From: Manihot esculenta
Taxonomy: Eukaryota > Streptophyta > Magnoliopsida > Malpighiales > Euphorbiaceae
Length of the DNA stretch: 64,000 bases
Assembly (NCBI RefSeq): GCF_001659605.2
Contig: NC_035170.2
Location: forward strand, 27,012,020 to 27,076,019
Direction: 5' to 3'
Part shown: piece by piece, positions 11,003 to 22,700 of the stretch
How the letters are laid out: each line of letters opens with the position of its first letter
Numbering within the stretch: the first letter of the stretch is position 1
Notes under the pieces: generated by a model
What the model saw: only the letters and a program-made list of their open reading frames with translations
Databases searched by the model: none
Told to the model about the DNA's origin: nothing
Made by a program: the position numbers and the translations under genes

Positions 11003-11951
11003 CCTAATCTATATTTTTTTTGACTTAGTCAAAAAAATCAATCAGCATTAACTTTATTCATATTGACTTGGTTGCTAACTTATTATAGCTTTTAAAAAAA
11101 TTAAGAAAGAAAAATAATTATATAAATCTATTAAAAATTATTAGCTGTTATTACGCATTACAAAAAAAATGATATTTTTTAAATTATTCTGCAATTGAAT
11201 ATTAATATATTGGAAGTAAAATAAGTTTTAGAAAAAGTAAAATAACAATAGAAAAGTTATAAATCTAAAATTTCTGTTACATTTATCCTAAACAAACCTT
11301 TTTTTAAGTTATAATTTCTACTCTAAATAAACTATAGTAATTTTTAGTAGAAATAATAAAAGATGAAAGCTATTTTGTCAATTATTTTTACTAAATAATA
11401 AATATTACTTTTTTTGTTTTATAATTTTTTTTAATTATTTTAAAATTATTTTTTTAAAATTATAATAACATATAAATTAATTATTATAACTTTATTTTAT
11501 TTTATTTTATTTTTTAAAATATTTTTAAAATATTATTTAATATTTAATAAAATTTAATATATTTAAAATAAATATAATAAAAAGTTAATAAAAATATTAT
11601 ATTTTTTAATATATATAAAAAATAAAATAAATAAAAATTATAAGACGAAATAATTTATATTTATTCACTTCTCTCTTCTCTAGCATTTTTCATCGTCCAG
11701 CATAGTGGAAGAGCTGGCGAAGTAGAGCTGTAATGAAAAGACAAAGTTGTTGTCATTTTTGTAATAGAAATCTTTTTAAAATTGTTAATTGGGAAAATAA
11801 TATTTTATGAATAGAATAAATAAAAATGTATTACCTAACCCTTTTTTTTTTTTAATTGGATGCTTGTCTCAGCTTATTCATATGAATATACGTTACCTAA
11901 TCTACATATTTATTGTCTCAGCTTATTCATATGAATATACGTTACCTAATC

Positions 11952-12331
11952 CGATAGAAAAAAAAACCTTAATAGAGAACAAACTGTTTTTAATATTTTT
12001 TTACTACACCAATCAATACAAATACAATGCTCTTTAAATAGAGATTGTTTTACAAATACAATCTACTGAATCCCTATAATAATGCAATTATTCAAAAAAT
12101 AGTAACAGAAGCCAGATTATTTGGCTAAGAATATGAACTAATACCAAGTCAAGAACCTGCTGCACAAAGATATCAAATAACCAAATATATTCTTGTTGTG
12201 AAAAATAGAAAAATATTAGTCAACCTTATAACCCCTTTGACAACCTTATACCTACCATATTTTCCATGAACAGGTTGTACTTAATTTGCAGAATCACACT
12301 TATCACCTTATATCAGCTGTGATTGCTAACA
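11952..12331 (-). repeat. 3' LTR of copia element 2
   Basis: 380 bp. On the minus strand it starts TGTTAGCAATCACAGC at 12331, after the purine tract, and ends CTATCG at 11952. The polyprotein stop codon (12313-12315) lies just inside it. Confidence 0.95.
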
Positions 12332-15300
12332 TCCCCCCTCAAACTTGGCCGAGGTTGGAGGCGAAGTTTGGTCCGAAATGGAACAAGGGCAGATTTATGG
12401 AGTGGTTTAGTGAAGATGTCAGCGACCTGTTGAGTGCTGGGAATGTACTTAGTTACAAGAAGTCCTTGTGCAACACGTTCTCGTACAAAGTGATAGTCCA
12501 ACTCTATGTGTTTACTTCGTGCATGGAAAACGGGATTGATAGTGAGATAGAGAGCACTGAGATTATCACAAAACAAAAGCGGAGTAACCGTAAGAGGGAC
12601 CAAGAATTCTTGGAGCAAATATGTGAGCCAAGTAAGCTCTGCTGCCGCATGCGCCATAGCTCTATACTCTGCCTCCGTACTTGAGCGTGAGACCGTGTGC
12701 TGTTTTTTTGCACACCAGGAAATCAAATTGGAGCCGAGGAAAGTGCAGTAGCCTGTGGTGGATCGTCTTGTGACCGGACATCCGGCCCAATCAGCATCAG
12801 CAAATCCTTGAAGCGTTAAGGTGGAGTTGGAAGTAAAATGTAAACCATGGTCAAGAGTGCCTTTCACATAGCGGAGAATGCGATGTACAAACTTCATATG
12901 AAGTACCGTCGGATCGTGCATAAACTGTGAAACAAAGTTAACACTGAAAGCAATGTCAGGTCGTGTTAGAGTTAGATATTGTAAGGCGCCGACCATGCTG
13001 CGATATATAGTGGCATCAACTGAAGCAGCAGCCTTGGTAACCGGCGGTCGAAGCTCCAAGGGTGTCGACATGGGCTTACTATCAAGCATTCCAAACCTGT
13101 CAAGTAATGTGAATGCATAGTGGAACTGATTCAAGAACAATCCTTCAGACGTATGGGTAACTTCTATGCCTAAAAAATGATGCAATTGTCCTAGATCTTT
13201 CATGGCAAATTCCTTACATAATAACTGAACAAACTCATCAAGTAAAACAGCAGAAGAACCTGTTAACAACATATCATCGACATAAATTAACAAAGCGAGC
13301 ATGCCTTTGGAGGACTGAAAGAGGAACAGAGATGGATCAGCTAAGCTGCAAACAAACCCATACGAAATCAAAAACCTACTCAACCGATCAAACCAAGCTC
13401 GCGGAGCTTGTTTCAAACCATACAACGCTCGTTTCAGTTTACAGACATAATTTGGAAATTGAGAATCGGTCATACCTGACGGTTGAGCCATGTACAAATC
13501 CTCTGTAATGTGTCCATGCAGGAACGCATTTTTCACATCTAATTGCCTAATCTGCCATTTTCGAACCAATGCAATAGACAAAACAAGTCGGATTGTACCT
13601 GGTTTGATTACTGGAGAGAACGTTTCCGTAAAATCTTTACCATCAATCTGATGAAAACCTTTCGCTACCAGCCGTGCTTTCAACCGATCTAAGGTACCAT
13701 CGGATTTAAGCTTGGCTTTGAAGACCCATTTGGACCCGATGACATTCATATTTGGAAGCCTGGGAACCAAAGTCCAGGTTTCATTTTTGTGAAGAGCAAC
13801 TATCTCCTCCTCCATAGCACGCTTCCAACCAGGATGGGCCAGAGCTTGTCGGACTGTTCGAGGTTCTTTTGGAATGGATGAATCAACAGTTGTTAGAAGA
13901 GCATACCTGGGGTTAGGTTTCACAATGCCAGATTTTGACCTCGTCATCATCGAATGTTGAGGAACAGGAGGATCAATGTGTAAGTGTTCTGCCACTATTA
14001 TTGCTTGTCGATTTTCATCTTGGTGGATGGACGGAACAGATCCACCTGAGGTGGGTGACTGGGATTCAATTGACGGTCTAGGAATTGCAGGTGAATTGGG
14101 TGGTGTAGTTTCTGAAAACACCGACATATGGTGAGAGGAAATTGAATCCGCTTGGGATACTCTAGATTCCGATTGGGTTTGAGGTGTGAAATTGACATCA
14201 ATTGGTGAACTGAGGAGCGGGGGTGGTGAATTGGATGGCAACGTTGGAGCAGAATTCAAAGGTGTTATTTGTGGTGGGACGATTGCAGGTGTTAAAAGAC
14301 CAGGTGCAGGTAGGGGAATTGTTGAGATTGGGTGCTCTGGGTGCGACTCAGTAGTTTTTAAAGTAGTGGTCCAGTTGTCAATAATTTGACCAGCTTGGTT
14401 AATGACATCTGTACCCATTTTAGATTTGTAAGGAAAACACACTTCATCAAAAGCAACATTCCTGGATATTATATATCGTCTATTATGAATATCAAAGCAC
14501 CTGTATCCCTTATATTTTTCACTATAACCTGCAAAAACACAGAGAATAGATTTAGGATCAAACTTATTTTTTTTAGAGTCCCAAATATACGGAAAGCATT
14601 TACACCCAAAGACTCGCAGAATGGAATAATCAGGATGTTTTTTATGTAAAGCAAAGTATGGTGACTCAAAGGACAGAGATGACGAAGGTAACCGATTGAT
14701 AAGAAAAACAGCTGTTGCAAAAGCATCCATCCATAATGACAAAGGAACACGACTATGAAACAACATTGACATTCCTAATTCACGAATTATGCGATGACGG
14801 CGTTCTACTGCACCAGTTTGTTCAGGTGTATAAGGACAGGAGATTTGATGTTTTATTCCGGTTTCAAGAAAGTGTGAAGTTAAGGCATTATTAACAAATT
14901 CACCTCCACCATCAGAGTGAAAAATTTTAATAACAGCATCATATTGACGCTGAATAAATTTTTCGAAAGCAATAAAAGCAGAATAAAAATCTGATTTCAT
15001 ACGCAATGGAATTAGCCAAATATATTTAGTGCAGTCATCAACCAAACAAGCATAGTATCTAAATTTTTCAAGTGATAAAACCGGAGCTGGTCCCCATAAA
15101 TCACAATGAATTTTTTCAAACGGAACAGAAGTAGAGTTAGAACTATTTGAGAATGGAAATCGACTAAGTTTTCCAAGTTGACAACTATCACACAAATTTT
15201 TTATTTTTAATGGTCCATTGACAGAAATGAGGCCTTTATTATGTAAATTATTTAAAGCTGAAACTTGTGGATGTCTAAGTCGTTGGTGCCAGACATCTGC

Positions 15301-16695
15301 ACTGCACGACTTAAAGCGAAATGAAAAATGTGCTTCTGGATTGCTTGAAATAGTGTATAAATCACCCTTCTTTAGTCCCTGCATTATCATTGCACCTGTT
15401 TTCCGTTCCTTCACAATAAAAGACTTGTCAGTAAATTCACAATTGACTGGAAATTGAGAGGTTAATTGACTTACCGATAACAAATTTTTCTTTAAGCTTG
15501 GAACATATAATACGTTAGACAAAGGCAACACTTTGTTATTTTTCTTAATTTGAGAATTACCAATACCAACAATAGGAATTGAAGATCCATCACCAATAAT
15601 AACCTCATCACTACCTTTGTAATTTTGTAAATTTGTTACCATACCTCCATTTCCAGCCATATGATTTGTGGCACCGGTATCTGAGGTCCAATCATGATCA
15701 GCTACACTGTTATCCAATGTCAATGTTGCTAAGGCTTGTGGAAGATCATTTGACGGAGAGGTTGGTTGATACCACCAGCATATTTTGGCAATATGCCCTT
15801 TCCTGGAACAGATTTGGCATATCTCATTTTGGTACAGTTCCCGCTCTGCTGCAGTCATTCGTCGTTTACCAGGAGGTGCAGGACGACGTTGTTGTCCGCC
15901 ATAGTTGTTTTGACTCTGCGCTTGGAAGCCGCGTCCTGCTGAAGAGAAAGATGAGCGTGGGGTTTTGTTTTCAAACACCATTTGAGATCCACTAGATTGA
16001 GGAGTTTTTTTCTGCTGCGTGTAAAATGCCAAATGTGGTGTGTGCACAGTAAATGAGGAATTTCCAGAATTGGCAAACCAATTTCGTCTTTGATCATGGT
16101 TTTGAAGGTGCGAGATCAACTCTGAGTATGTGGGTCTGGGAGGTTTTAGCATTGTGGTTGTGAAGGTCTCATATTGGGGACCTAAACTTGTTAATAAACT
16201 GTAAACTTTTTCTTTTTCTAAAACTGGGCGTCCAATGGCAGCCAAACTGTCACATATATTTTTGAATTTGCGGATATGAGTATTAATATCCATGTTGTCT
16301 TCTTTGCGCAGATACGTCAATTGTTGACGGAGGGTAAATTCACGTTCCTGCGAGTTTTGAGCATAAGATTCTTTTAGTGCTTCCCAAACAGCATATGCTG
16401 TTTCGTTGCCAATAACGAGTCCAAGGGACTCTTCAGATAATGTGCCAATAATCCATCCGCGAAGCAAGCGATCTGCTTTCTGCCAGACTATAAAATTTTG
16501 TGTAGCCTGATCTGTAGCTGAGTCGGAGTTGGCTGGATTGGTTTGTGGTGGATTTGTTAAGTGGTTTAAGAGTTCTTGACTTTCAGCTAGCCCAAGAACT
16601 TGCTCACGCCATAGGAGGTAGTTGTTTGGAGTTAATTTAAGGGTAACGAAGTTACCTACATTCAGTGATAGGGATGAAGAGGCTGTTAAGGCCAT
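12313..16695 (-). CDS. Copia gag-pol polyprotein (intact frame)
   Basis: A single uninterrupted frame of 1460 codons, taking the ATG at 16695 (MALTASSSLSLNVGN). The frame is open about 20 codons further upstream, but that part overlaps the primer-binding site and LTR. Domains in order are gag; zinc knuckle CQICSRKGHIAKIC; protease DTGATNHM; pre-integrase HHCC region; integrase with CDLWGPAP, a DGGGEF block and QTGAVERRHR (D-D-E core residues present); reverse transcriptase with LLIYVDDMLLTGS; and RNase H with ADADWAG, RSSTEAEYRAMA and the closing CDNLSALYL and HIELDYHFVRE blocks. Length and order match autonomous plant copia elements. The stop lies 16 bases inside the 3' LTR. It replicates through an RNA intermediate in virus-like particles; present activity cannot be judged from sequence. 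Confidence 0.95.
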   Translation of the reverse strand: MALTASSSLSLNVGNFVTLKLTPNNYLLWREQVLGLAESQELLNHLTNPPQTNPANSDSATDQATQNFIVWQKADRLLRGWIIGTLSEESLGLVIGNETAYAVWEALKESYAQNSQEREFTLRQQLTYLRKEDNMDINTHIRKFKNICDSLAAIGRPVLEKEKVYSLLTSLGPQYETFTTTMLKPPRPTYSELISHLQNHDQRRNWFANSGNSSFTVHTPHLAFYTQQKKTPQSSGSQMVFENKTPRSSFSSAGRGFQAQSQNNYGGQQRRPAPPGKRRMTAAERELYQNEICQICSRKGHIAKICWWYQPTSPSNDLPQALATLTLDNSVADHDWTSDTGATNHMAGNGGMVTNLQNYKGSDEVIIGDGSSIPIVGIGNSQIKKNNKVLPLSNVLYVPSLKKNLLSVSQLTSQFPVNCEFTDKSFIVKERKTGAMIMQGLKKGDLYTISSNPEAHFSFRFKSCSADVWHQRLRHPQVSALNNLHNKGLISVNGPLKIKNLCDSCQLGKLSRFPFSNSSNSTSVPFEKIHCDLWGPAPVLSLEKFRYYACLVDDCTKYIWLIPLRMKSDFYSAFIAFEKFIQRQYDAVIKIFHSDGGGEFVNNALTSHFLETGIKHQISCPYTPEQTGAVERRHRIIRELGMSMLFHSRVPLSLWMDAFATAVFLINRLPSSSLSFESPYFALHKKHPDYSILRVFGCKCFPYIWDSKKNKFDPKSILCVFAGYSEKYKGYRCFDIHNRRYIISRNVAFDEVCFPYKSKMGTDVINQAGQIIDNWTTTLKTTESHPEHPISTIPLPAPGLLTPAIVPPQITPLNSAPTLPSNSPPPLLSSPIDVNFTPQTQSESRVSQADSISSHHMSVFSETTPPNSPAIPRPSIESQSPTSGGSVPSIHQDENRQAIIVAEHLHIDPPVPQHSMMTRSKSGIVKPNPRYALLTTVDSSIPKEPRTVRQALAHPGWKRAMEEEIVALHKNETWTLVPRLPNMNVIGSKWVFKAKLKSDGTLDRLKARLVAKGFHQIDGKDFTETFSPVIKPGTIRLVLSIALVRKWQIRQLDVKNAFLHGHITEDLYMAQPSGMTDSQFPNYVCKLKRALYGLKQAPRAWFDRLSRFLISYGFVCSLADPSLFLFQSSKGMLALLIYVDDMLLTGSSAVLLDEFVQLLCKEFAMKDLGQLHHFLGIEVTHTSEGLFLNQFHYAFTLLDRFGMLDSKPMSTPLELRPPVTKAAASVDATIYRSMVGALQYLTLTRPDIAFSVNFVSQFMHDPTVLHMKFVHRILRYVKGTLDHGLHFTSNSTLTLQGFADADWAGCPVTRRSTTGYCTFLGSNLISWCAKKQHTVSRSSTEAEYRAMAHAAAELTWLTYLLQEFLVPLTVTPLLFCDNLSALYLTINPVFHARSKHIELDYHFVRERVAQGLLVTKYIPSTQQVADIFTKPLHKSALVPFRTKLRLQPRPSLRGDVSNHS

Positions 16696-16712
16696 GAAGT
16701 TCCTGGATGTGA

Positions 16713-16725
16713 GGCTCTGATACCA
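16713..16725 (-). other. Primer-binding site of copia element 2
   Basis: On the minus strand TGGTATCAGAGCC follows the 5' LTR directly. It is complementary to initiator methionine tRNA. Confidence 0.9.
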
Positions 16726-17104
16726 CGATAGAAAAAAAACCTTAATAGAGAACAAACTGTTTTTAATATTTTTTTACTACACCAATCAATACAAATACAA
16801 TGCTCTTTAAATAGAGATTGTTTTACAAATACAATCTACTGAATCCCTATAATAATGCAATTATTCAAAAAATAGTAACAGAAGCCAGATTATTTGGCTA
16901 AGAATATGAACTAATACCAAGTCAAGAACCTGCTGCACAAAGATATCAAATAACCAAATATATTCTTGTTGTGAAAAATAGGAAAATATTAGTCAACCTT
17001 ATAACCCCTTTGACAACCTTATACCTACCATATTTTCCATGAACAGGTTGTACTTAATTTGCAGAATCACACTTATCACCTTATATCAGCTGTGATTGCT
17101 AACA
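16726..17104 (-). repeat. 5' LTR of copia element 2
   Basis: 379 bp, nearly identical to 11952-12331. It contains the element's promoter. On the minus strand TATTTAAAGAGCATT (plus 16800-16815) is a plausible TATA region. Confidence 0.95.
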
Positions 17105-17144
17105 TAATCTACATATTTATTGACTTAGCTTCTTATCTTCTTAT

Positions 17145-17149
<5 letters not shown>

Positions 17150-17236
<87 letters not shown>
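17150..17236. repeat. (AT)n microsatellite
   Basis: An uninterrupted run of about 43 AT dinucleotides, directly followed by very AT-rich DNA. Confidence 0.98.
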
Positions 17237-17239
<3 letters not shown>

Positions 17240-19290
17240 TTTATTTATTTTTATTTTTTATTTTTAATGTAATAAATAAAATATAATTATTAATTAAAAA
17301 TAAAAAATATAAAAAATATAAAAAATTTTATGATTTTATTATTTTTTATAATTTAATTTATGTTATAGTATGAATTTTCATATTAATATTTTTGAAATTA
17401 ATTTTATTTTAAAATTTATAATTTAATTTATATAAAATTAATATATCGTAATATAATTTTTATATCAATATTTTTTACGGTATTTAAAAATATATAATAT
17501 TTTTTTTTTACTTTCTTCTATTTTTAATGTTTAATATATTTTAAAAATTAGTTAATTAAAAATATTTTTTATTTAAAAAATTAAATTATTTTTTTAAAAA
17601 AATGACTTTTTAATATGGAATCATTTTCTAAAGTTTGATATGTTATATATAAATTCATTAAATTTTTTTAAGTCTATCGGATAAAAAAATTAAAAATTTA
17701 TTATTTTTTATATTTATATTTTTATCTTAAAATTTTAAATAATAAAGTCAAATTTTTTTACATTTATTTCAATAAAATCTATCAAATAAACATTTAAATA
17801 TTTATTTTCATTTATATTTGTATTTAAAATTTTAAATTTTAATATTAAAATAATTTTTTTAATTTGTCACCTTTATAATAAATTTTTTTTAATTTTTCAC
17901 CTTTATAATAAAATTAATTTTTTTTTAATTTGTCACCTTTCTAATCCATATTTACTGACAGCTTCTCACTGTTTTACATACTGTTTTTTTATTTTTGTGT
18001 GTGTTTTTTAATGTTTAAAATATTTATAAAAATTAGTTGATTAAAAATATTTTTTTAATAAAAAATTAAATTATTTTTAAAAAATAAATTTTCTTTTTAA
18101 AATATGAGATCGAGATATTAGAAAAAAGTTTAAGATTTATTAATTTTCATATTTATATTCTAAACTTAAAATTTTAAAAAAATAAAGTTAATTTTTTATA
18201 TTATTTTAGTTTTAGTCATTATTTTCAATTAATTTTTATTATAAAATTTTTAATCCAAATATTATAACACATAAGATTATTTCTTGAAATGTCTTCCAAT
18301 AAAAAGTTCAGCTTATATTAATATATATTTATATTTAAAATTTAAAATTTAAAATAATAGATGAAATTTTTTTAATTTATAATTTTATAACAAAAAATTA
18401 AATTGAGTTCAAAAAAATTCATGACAAATTATAATATTTTTTAAAATTTTTTATATTAATAAATATATAATATTTTAATTTAAATTTTATATTAAAAATA
18501 AAATTATTTTATATTATTTAACATATGTAATATTAATTATATTATATTAAATAAATATTTATTATAAATAAATTCTTATTATATAAAATATCACATATAA
18601 ATATCATTTATTAAAATATTTTATTAAATACATTTTTAATATATGAAAAACTATATTTTGTATTATTTTAATATGTAAAATTATCTTTTTTATAATTTTT
18701 ATAAAAACTTATATTTTTTAACTACTTATAAGATTTCTTATAAGTTGTTTGAAATATTTAATATTTTATTTTGCTCACTTATATAATAAATAAATTTATG
18801 ATATATATTAATTTATTGAATATCAATAATATAAAATATAATATTATATATTTTAATATATAATATTTTTTATATTTTAAATTTTTATTAATTTACCATA
18901 TATATATAAATGAGAATAAAAAATAAGTGATGCAATTAAAAAAAGATATTGTTGAAATAAAAAATATATTTAAATGATTATTTTATTAATAAATAAAATT
19001 TTAAAGACTATATTATAATTTGTCGTAAATTTTTCAAATTAAATTTAGTATAATTCTAATAAATTAAAAAATTTAATTCTATTATTCAAAATTTAAAATT
19101 TAAAATATAAATATAAATTAATGTAAATATTAAAAAAATTTATTCAATAAATTTTTCAAAAAATAATTTTACGCGTAAATAATTTTTAGTTAAAATTAAT
19201 TCAAGCTAAAGATTAAAATTAAAGTAAAAATAAAATAATTAACTTATTATCCAAAATTTTAAGTTTAGGATCTAAATATAAAAAAATTAT
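17237..19290. other. Extremely AT-rich noncoding DNA
   Basis: Homopolymer-like A and T runs, with no frame longer than background. Three imperfect copies of a 35-40 bp unit (aatttgtcacctttataata) occur at about 17860-17945. No gene or recognisable element body is seen. Confidence 0.8.
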
Positions 19291-19450
19291 ATATCTCTTC
19301 ACACGCTTCGACAGTCAAAAGAGTTTCTAGATTATTAATTATTCATTATTCTTTTATATTACTTGTGGGTGCGCCAGTCCGGCTTGACGAGTTAGTACTG
19401 CAGGTGCATATAATACTTTTTCCATTTCTGCTCATGTGCGCAGACCTGCA
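19291..19450 (+). promoter_or_regulatory. Original upstream flank of the UPL5-kinase gene
   Basis: Base composition becomes more balanced here (gtgggtgcgccagtccggcttgacgag). This stretch was directly upstream of 24205 before copia element 3 inserted, as shown by the CTGCA duplication at both junctions. Read in the frame of the downstream gene it is open from 19388 to the junction, so it may be former 5'UTR, promoter or part of an upstream exon. A tactgcag at 19396-19403 could serve as a splice acceptor. The role is inferred. Confidence 0.4.
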
Positions 19451-19697
19451 TGATAAGGATTATGATTGAGACTATATTGATAAGTGATAAGGATTAGGAT
19501 TGAGACTATACTGATAAGTGATAAGGATTAGGATTGAGACTATACTGATAAGGATTAGGATTCTATTTTCCTAATTTGTATAGATTTCGGTTTCCTAGTT
19601 TGTATAGATTTCAAATACTTGTTAATCAAGTCACACTTGTATGTATAAATACCTACTCTATAATCAATAAAGATATCTCTGATTGCCCAGTATATTA
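19451..19697 (+). repeat. 5' LTR of copia element 3 with 34-bp triplication
   Basis: The first 102 bp are three tandem 34-bp units starting at 19451, 19485 and 19519 (tgataaggattaggattgag type). Because the 3' LTR has the same three units, the triplication predates insertion. A TATA-like tataaata lies near 19645. Confidence 0.93.
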
Positions 19698-19772
19698 TGG
19701 TATCAGAGCCCAATAGGGTTTAAACACCATTATTATTATTATTATTTTTTTCAGATCTCAGAATCTCTAATC

Positions 19773-22700
19773 ATGGCGTCAAGCTCTAGTTCTAGTTCTG
19801 CGAGTTCACCCCAGCTTAATCATCAAATCTCAATTAAGCTTACCTCAGATAATTACTTGTTATAGAAGACGCAATTTCTTCCCATGGTTAGCGGTTGCGG
19901 CTTGAAGCATCATCTTGATCTCAGTACTCCACCTCCAGCAAAAATAAATTCGGATGGAACAGCAAACCCGAATTACAGCCAATGGGAGACCACTGATCAG
20001 CTCGTGTTTAGTTGGATAGCGTCATCACTATCCGAACGAGTTCTTTCTAAGATTGTTGGACTTACAACTGCCAATGAAGCCTGGACAAAACTTCAAACGG
20101 TTTATGCGTCTGGAAACCGTGCTCAGATTCGTGAGTTAAGAGGACAGCTTCATAATCTTCAACGAGATTCTCTGTCTATCGATGAGTATATGTCGAATAT
20201 TAAACTATTGTCCGATCGATTGACTGCTTTAGGACAGTCAGTTTCTGACGAAGACTTGGTTGAATTTGCTTGTCATGGGCTTGGCCCAACTTATAGCAGT
20301 TTTGTTCGTTTGCTTGATCAAAGTGATGCTACAATCGACTTTGACGAATTACATGCTCGTTTGTTGACTGAAGAACGCAGATTAAAGAAAGACGAGAAAG
20401 TTACTGTTGTGGCTCCATCAGCCCAGTTTTCACAAAGTCAGTACAATGCCCGAGGGAGAGGGCGAGGCCGAGGACGTGGTCGTGGTAGGAACTCCTCCGG
20501 CAGAGGTTATTATTCTGAAAATTCTGGCAGAGGGTATTCTTCGAATAATTATCCATTCTCTTACAATAATTATTCGAACCAATACTCTTTTGGTAATAGT
20601 CGTGGACAACAATCTTATGGAGGTTTGAATTCACTTCCTCAAGACAATTCCAATCTTCAATGTTATAATTGTAATGGTTTTGGCCATGTGGCTCGCATAT
20701 GTCCTTCTCCCAAAACTGATAATGGCAGTACCAAGAATCAAGTTCGGCCAGCAGCCAATATGGCGTCTAACCGAGTGCACCCTTCAGCTCCGTGGTTAAT
20801 GGACAGTGGTACTACACATCATCTGACCAATGATTTGGATAACCTAGCAATTCACTCTGAATATACTGGTCCCGAGGAAGTCGCTTTAGGTAATGGTTCC
20901 AAACTCCCAATTTCTCATGTTGGTCATTCCTCCATTAATGTTTCTCATCGCAAGTTTAATCTACGTGATATTCTTTGTGTTCCTAATGCCATTCAAAATC
21001 TTTTGTCAGTTTATTCCTTTTGTGTTTCTAACCGTGTATCTGTCGAATTTTTCCCTGACTTTTTTGATATAAAGGATTTGGTAACTAGGGAAATTCTGCA
21101 CAAAGGACCGAGTAAAGGGGGGCTTTATCCATTATCCGCCACAACACTCAACAATATTCAAGCCCATGCTGCGTCTCTTACTACATGGCATGCTCGTTTA
21201 GGACATGCCAATTTTCCTACCATTCGGAAGGCAGTCGAGTCAAGTTTAATTTCATCATCTATGTTACCTAAATCTTTATGTTCTGCTTGTTCAGTGTCTA
21301 AGAGTCATAAGCTTCCTTTTTGTTAATTCTGAATTTAAGGCAAAAGCACCTTTGGAGTTAATTTGTTCTGACTTATGGGGCCCAGCTCCGGTTTCTTCCG
21401 CTGACAATTTCAGATATTATGTTATTTTTTATGATCATTATTCCAAATATACTTGGATTTATTTTTTGCAACATAAATCTGAAGTTCTATCAATATTCCA
21501 GCAATTTCGCATAATAGTGGAAAAATACTTTGATCGTTCTATTAAGATGTTTCAGGCAGACTGGGGTGGCGAATTTCAAGCGTTGACAAGTTATCTTCGT
21601 GATAATGGTATATCTCAGAGAATCTCTTGTCCATACACACCGGAGCAAAATGGATGCGCTGAGAGAAAGCATCGGCATATTGTTGAAACAGGAAGAGCTC
21701 TCCTCGCTCATTCCGGCGTACCACACAAATATTGGACAAATGCTTTTGCTACTGCTGTTTATACCATAAACCGATTGCCTACACCACATCTTAATCACAA
21801 ATCACCCTTTGAGATACTTTTCATGTTCGGCCAAACTTCAAAAGTCATAGAGTTTTTGGTTGTTTGTGTTACCCTTGGTTACGTCCATATACCAAAAATA
21901 AATTAGAACCCCGTTCTAAACCTTGTGTTTTTCTTGGCTATAGTAGACAACATAAAGGTTACATTTGTCTTGATATGTCTTCTTCCAAATTATTTATCTC
22001 ACGTCACGTTGTCTTTGATGAACAGGTTTTCCCATTCATTGGTCAATCAGCAACTTGTACCACTGTCCCTTCACCATCAGCTTCTGCACCGGTTTTTTCC
22101 TTACCTACGGCTGCTATCCAAGAGCGGGTTCAATACCCAATTCAGGAGGTACTTCCCAATGGTACGGATTTACATTTGGCTGCCCATTCACAACCGCCTA
22201 CACCGTCTCAAGAAACTGCCGAGACTTCCCTAGCAGCTGAATCTAGTCCTCCACCTCTACAATTGGTTGAGTCACTACCTGTTGGTCTTGTCGAAGCTGC
22301 CTCTCCTGAACCAGTTACTACCCGACGCCATCATATGGTCACCAGAAATCAAACTGGGAACCTTAAACCGAGACAACCTTTCTCCTTGGCTGTTTCGGTT
22401 GATTCTACCTCAACACCAACTACTTTCACTCAAGCAAGCAAGGACTCTAGATGGCGATTGGCAATGCAAGAGGAGTATAATGCACTCATTTCGAATGGTA
22501 CTTGGCAACTTGTTCCACCAACTCCAACTCAAAATGTCATTGGGTGCAAGTGGGTTTATCGCACCAAGTTAAAAACCGATGGTTCTGTTGATCGGTACAA
22601 AGCACGCTTAGTAGCAAAGGGTTACCATCAGAGGCCTGGAATTGATTTTGATGACACCTACAGCCCGGTTGTCAAGCCATCTACCATTCGATTGATGTTA

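Larger units (their letters stand above)
10379..11946. other. AT-rich intergenic DNA with small repeats
   Basis: No gene is supported. It contains a perfect 32-bp inverted repeat (10498-10529 against 10889-10920), a 42-bp tandem repeat at 10919-11002, and a 48-bp local duplication around cagcttattcatatgaat at 11866-11951, in which copia element 2 landed. Confidence 0.7.
11952..17104 (-). mobile_element. Copia element 2, young, open polyprotein frame
   Basis: This is a full-length minus-strand Ty1/copia retrotransposon. The LTRs are 11952-12331 (380 bp, 3' LTR) and 16726-17104 (379 bp, 5' LTR). By eye they differ only by one A in a homopolymer and one A/G substitution. The primer-binding site (ggctctgatacca on plus, 16713-16725) and the polypurine tract (tcccccctcaaa on plus, 12332-12343) are in the correct places, and the 5-bp target duplication is TAATC (11947-11951 and 17105-17109). 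Near-identical LTRs and an open 1460-codon frame mean a recent insertion, possibly still competent for movement. Confidence 0.97.

Noticed and set aside
19451..19560. CRISPR-like spaced repeats
   Set aside because: The 34-bp units are directly tandem with no spacers and belong to an LTR. CRISPR is not expected in a plant nuclear genome.
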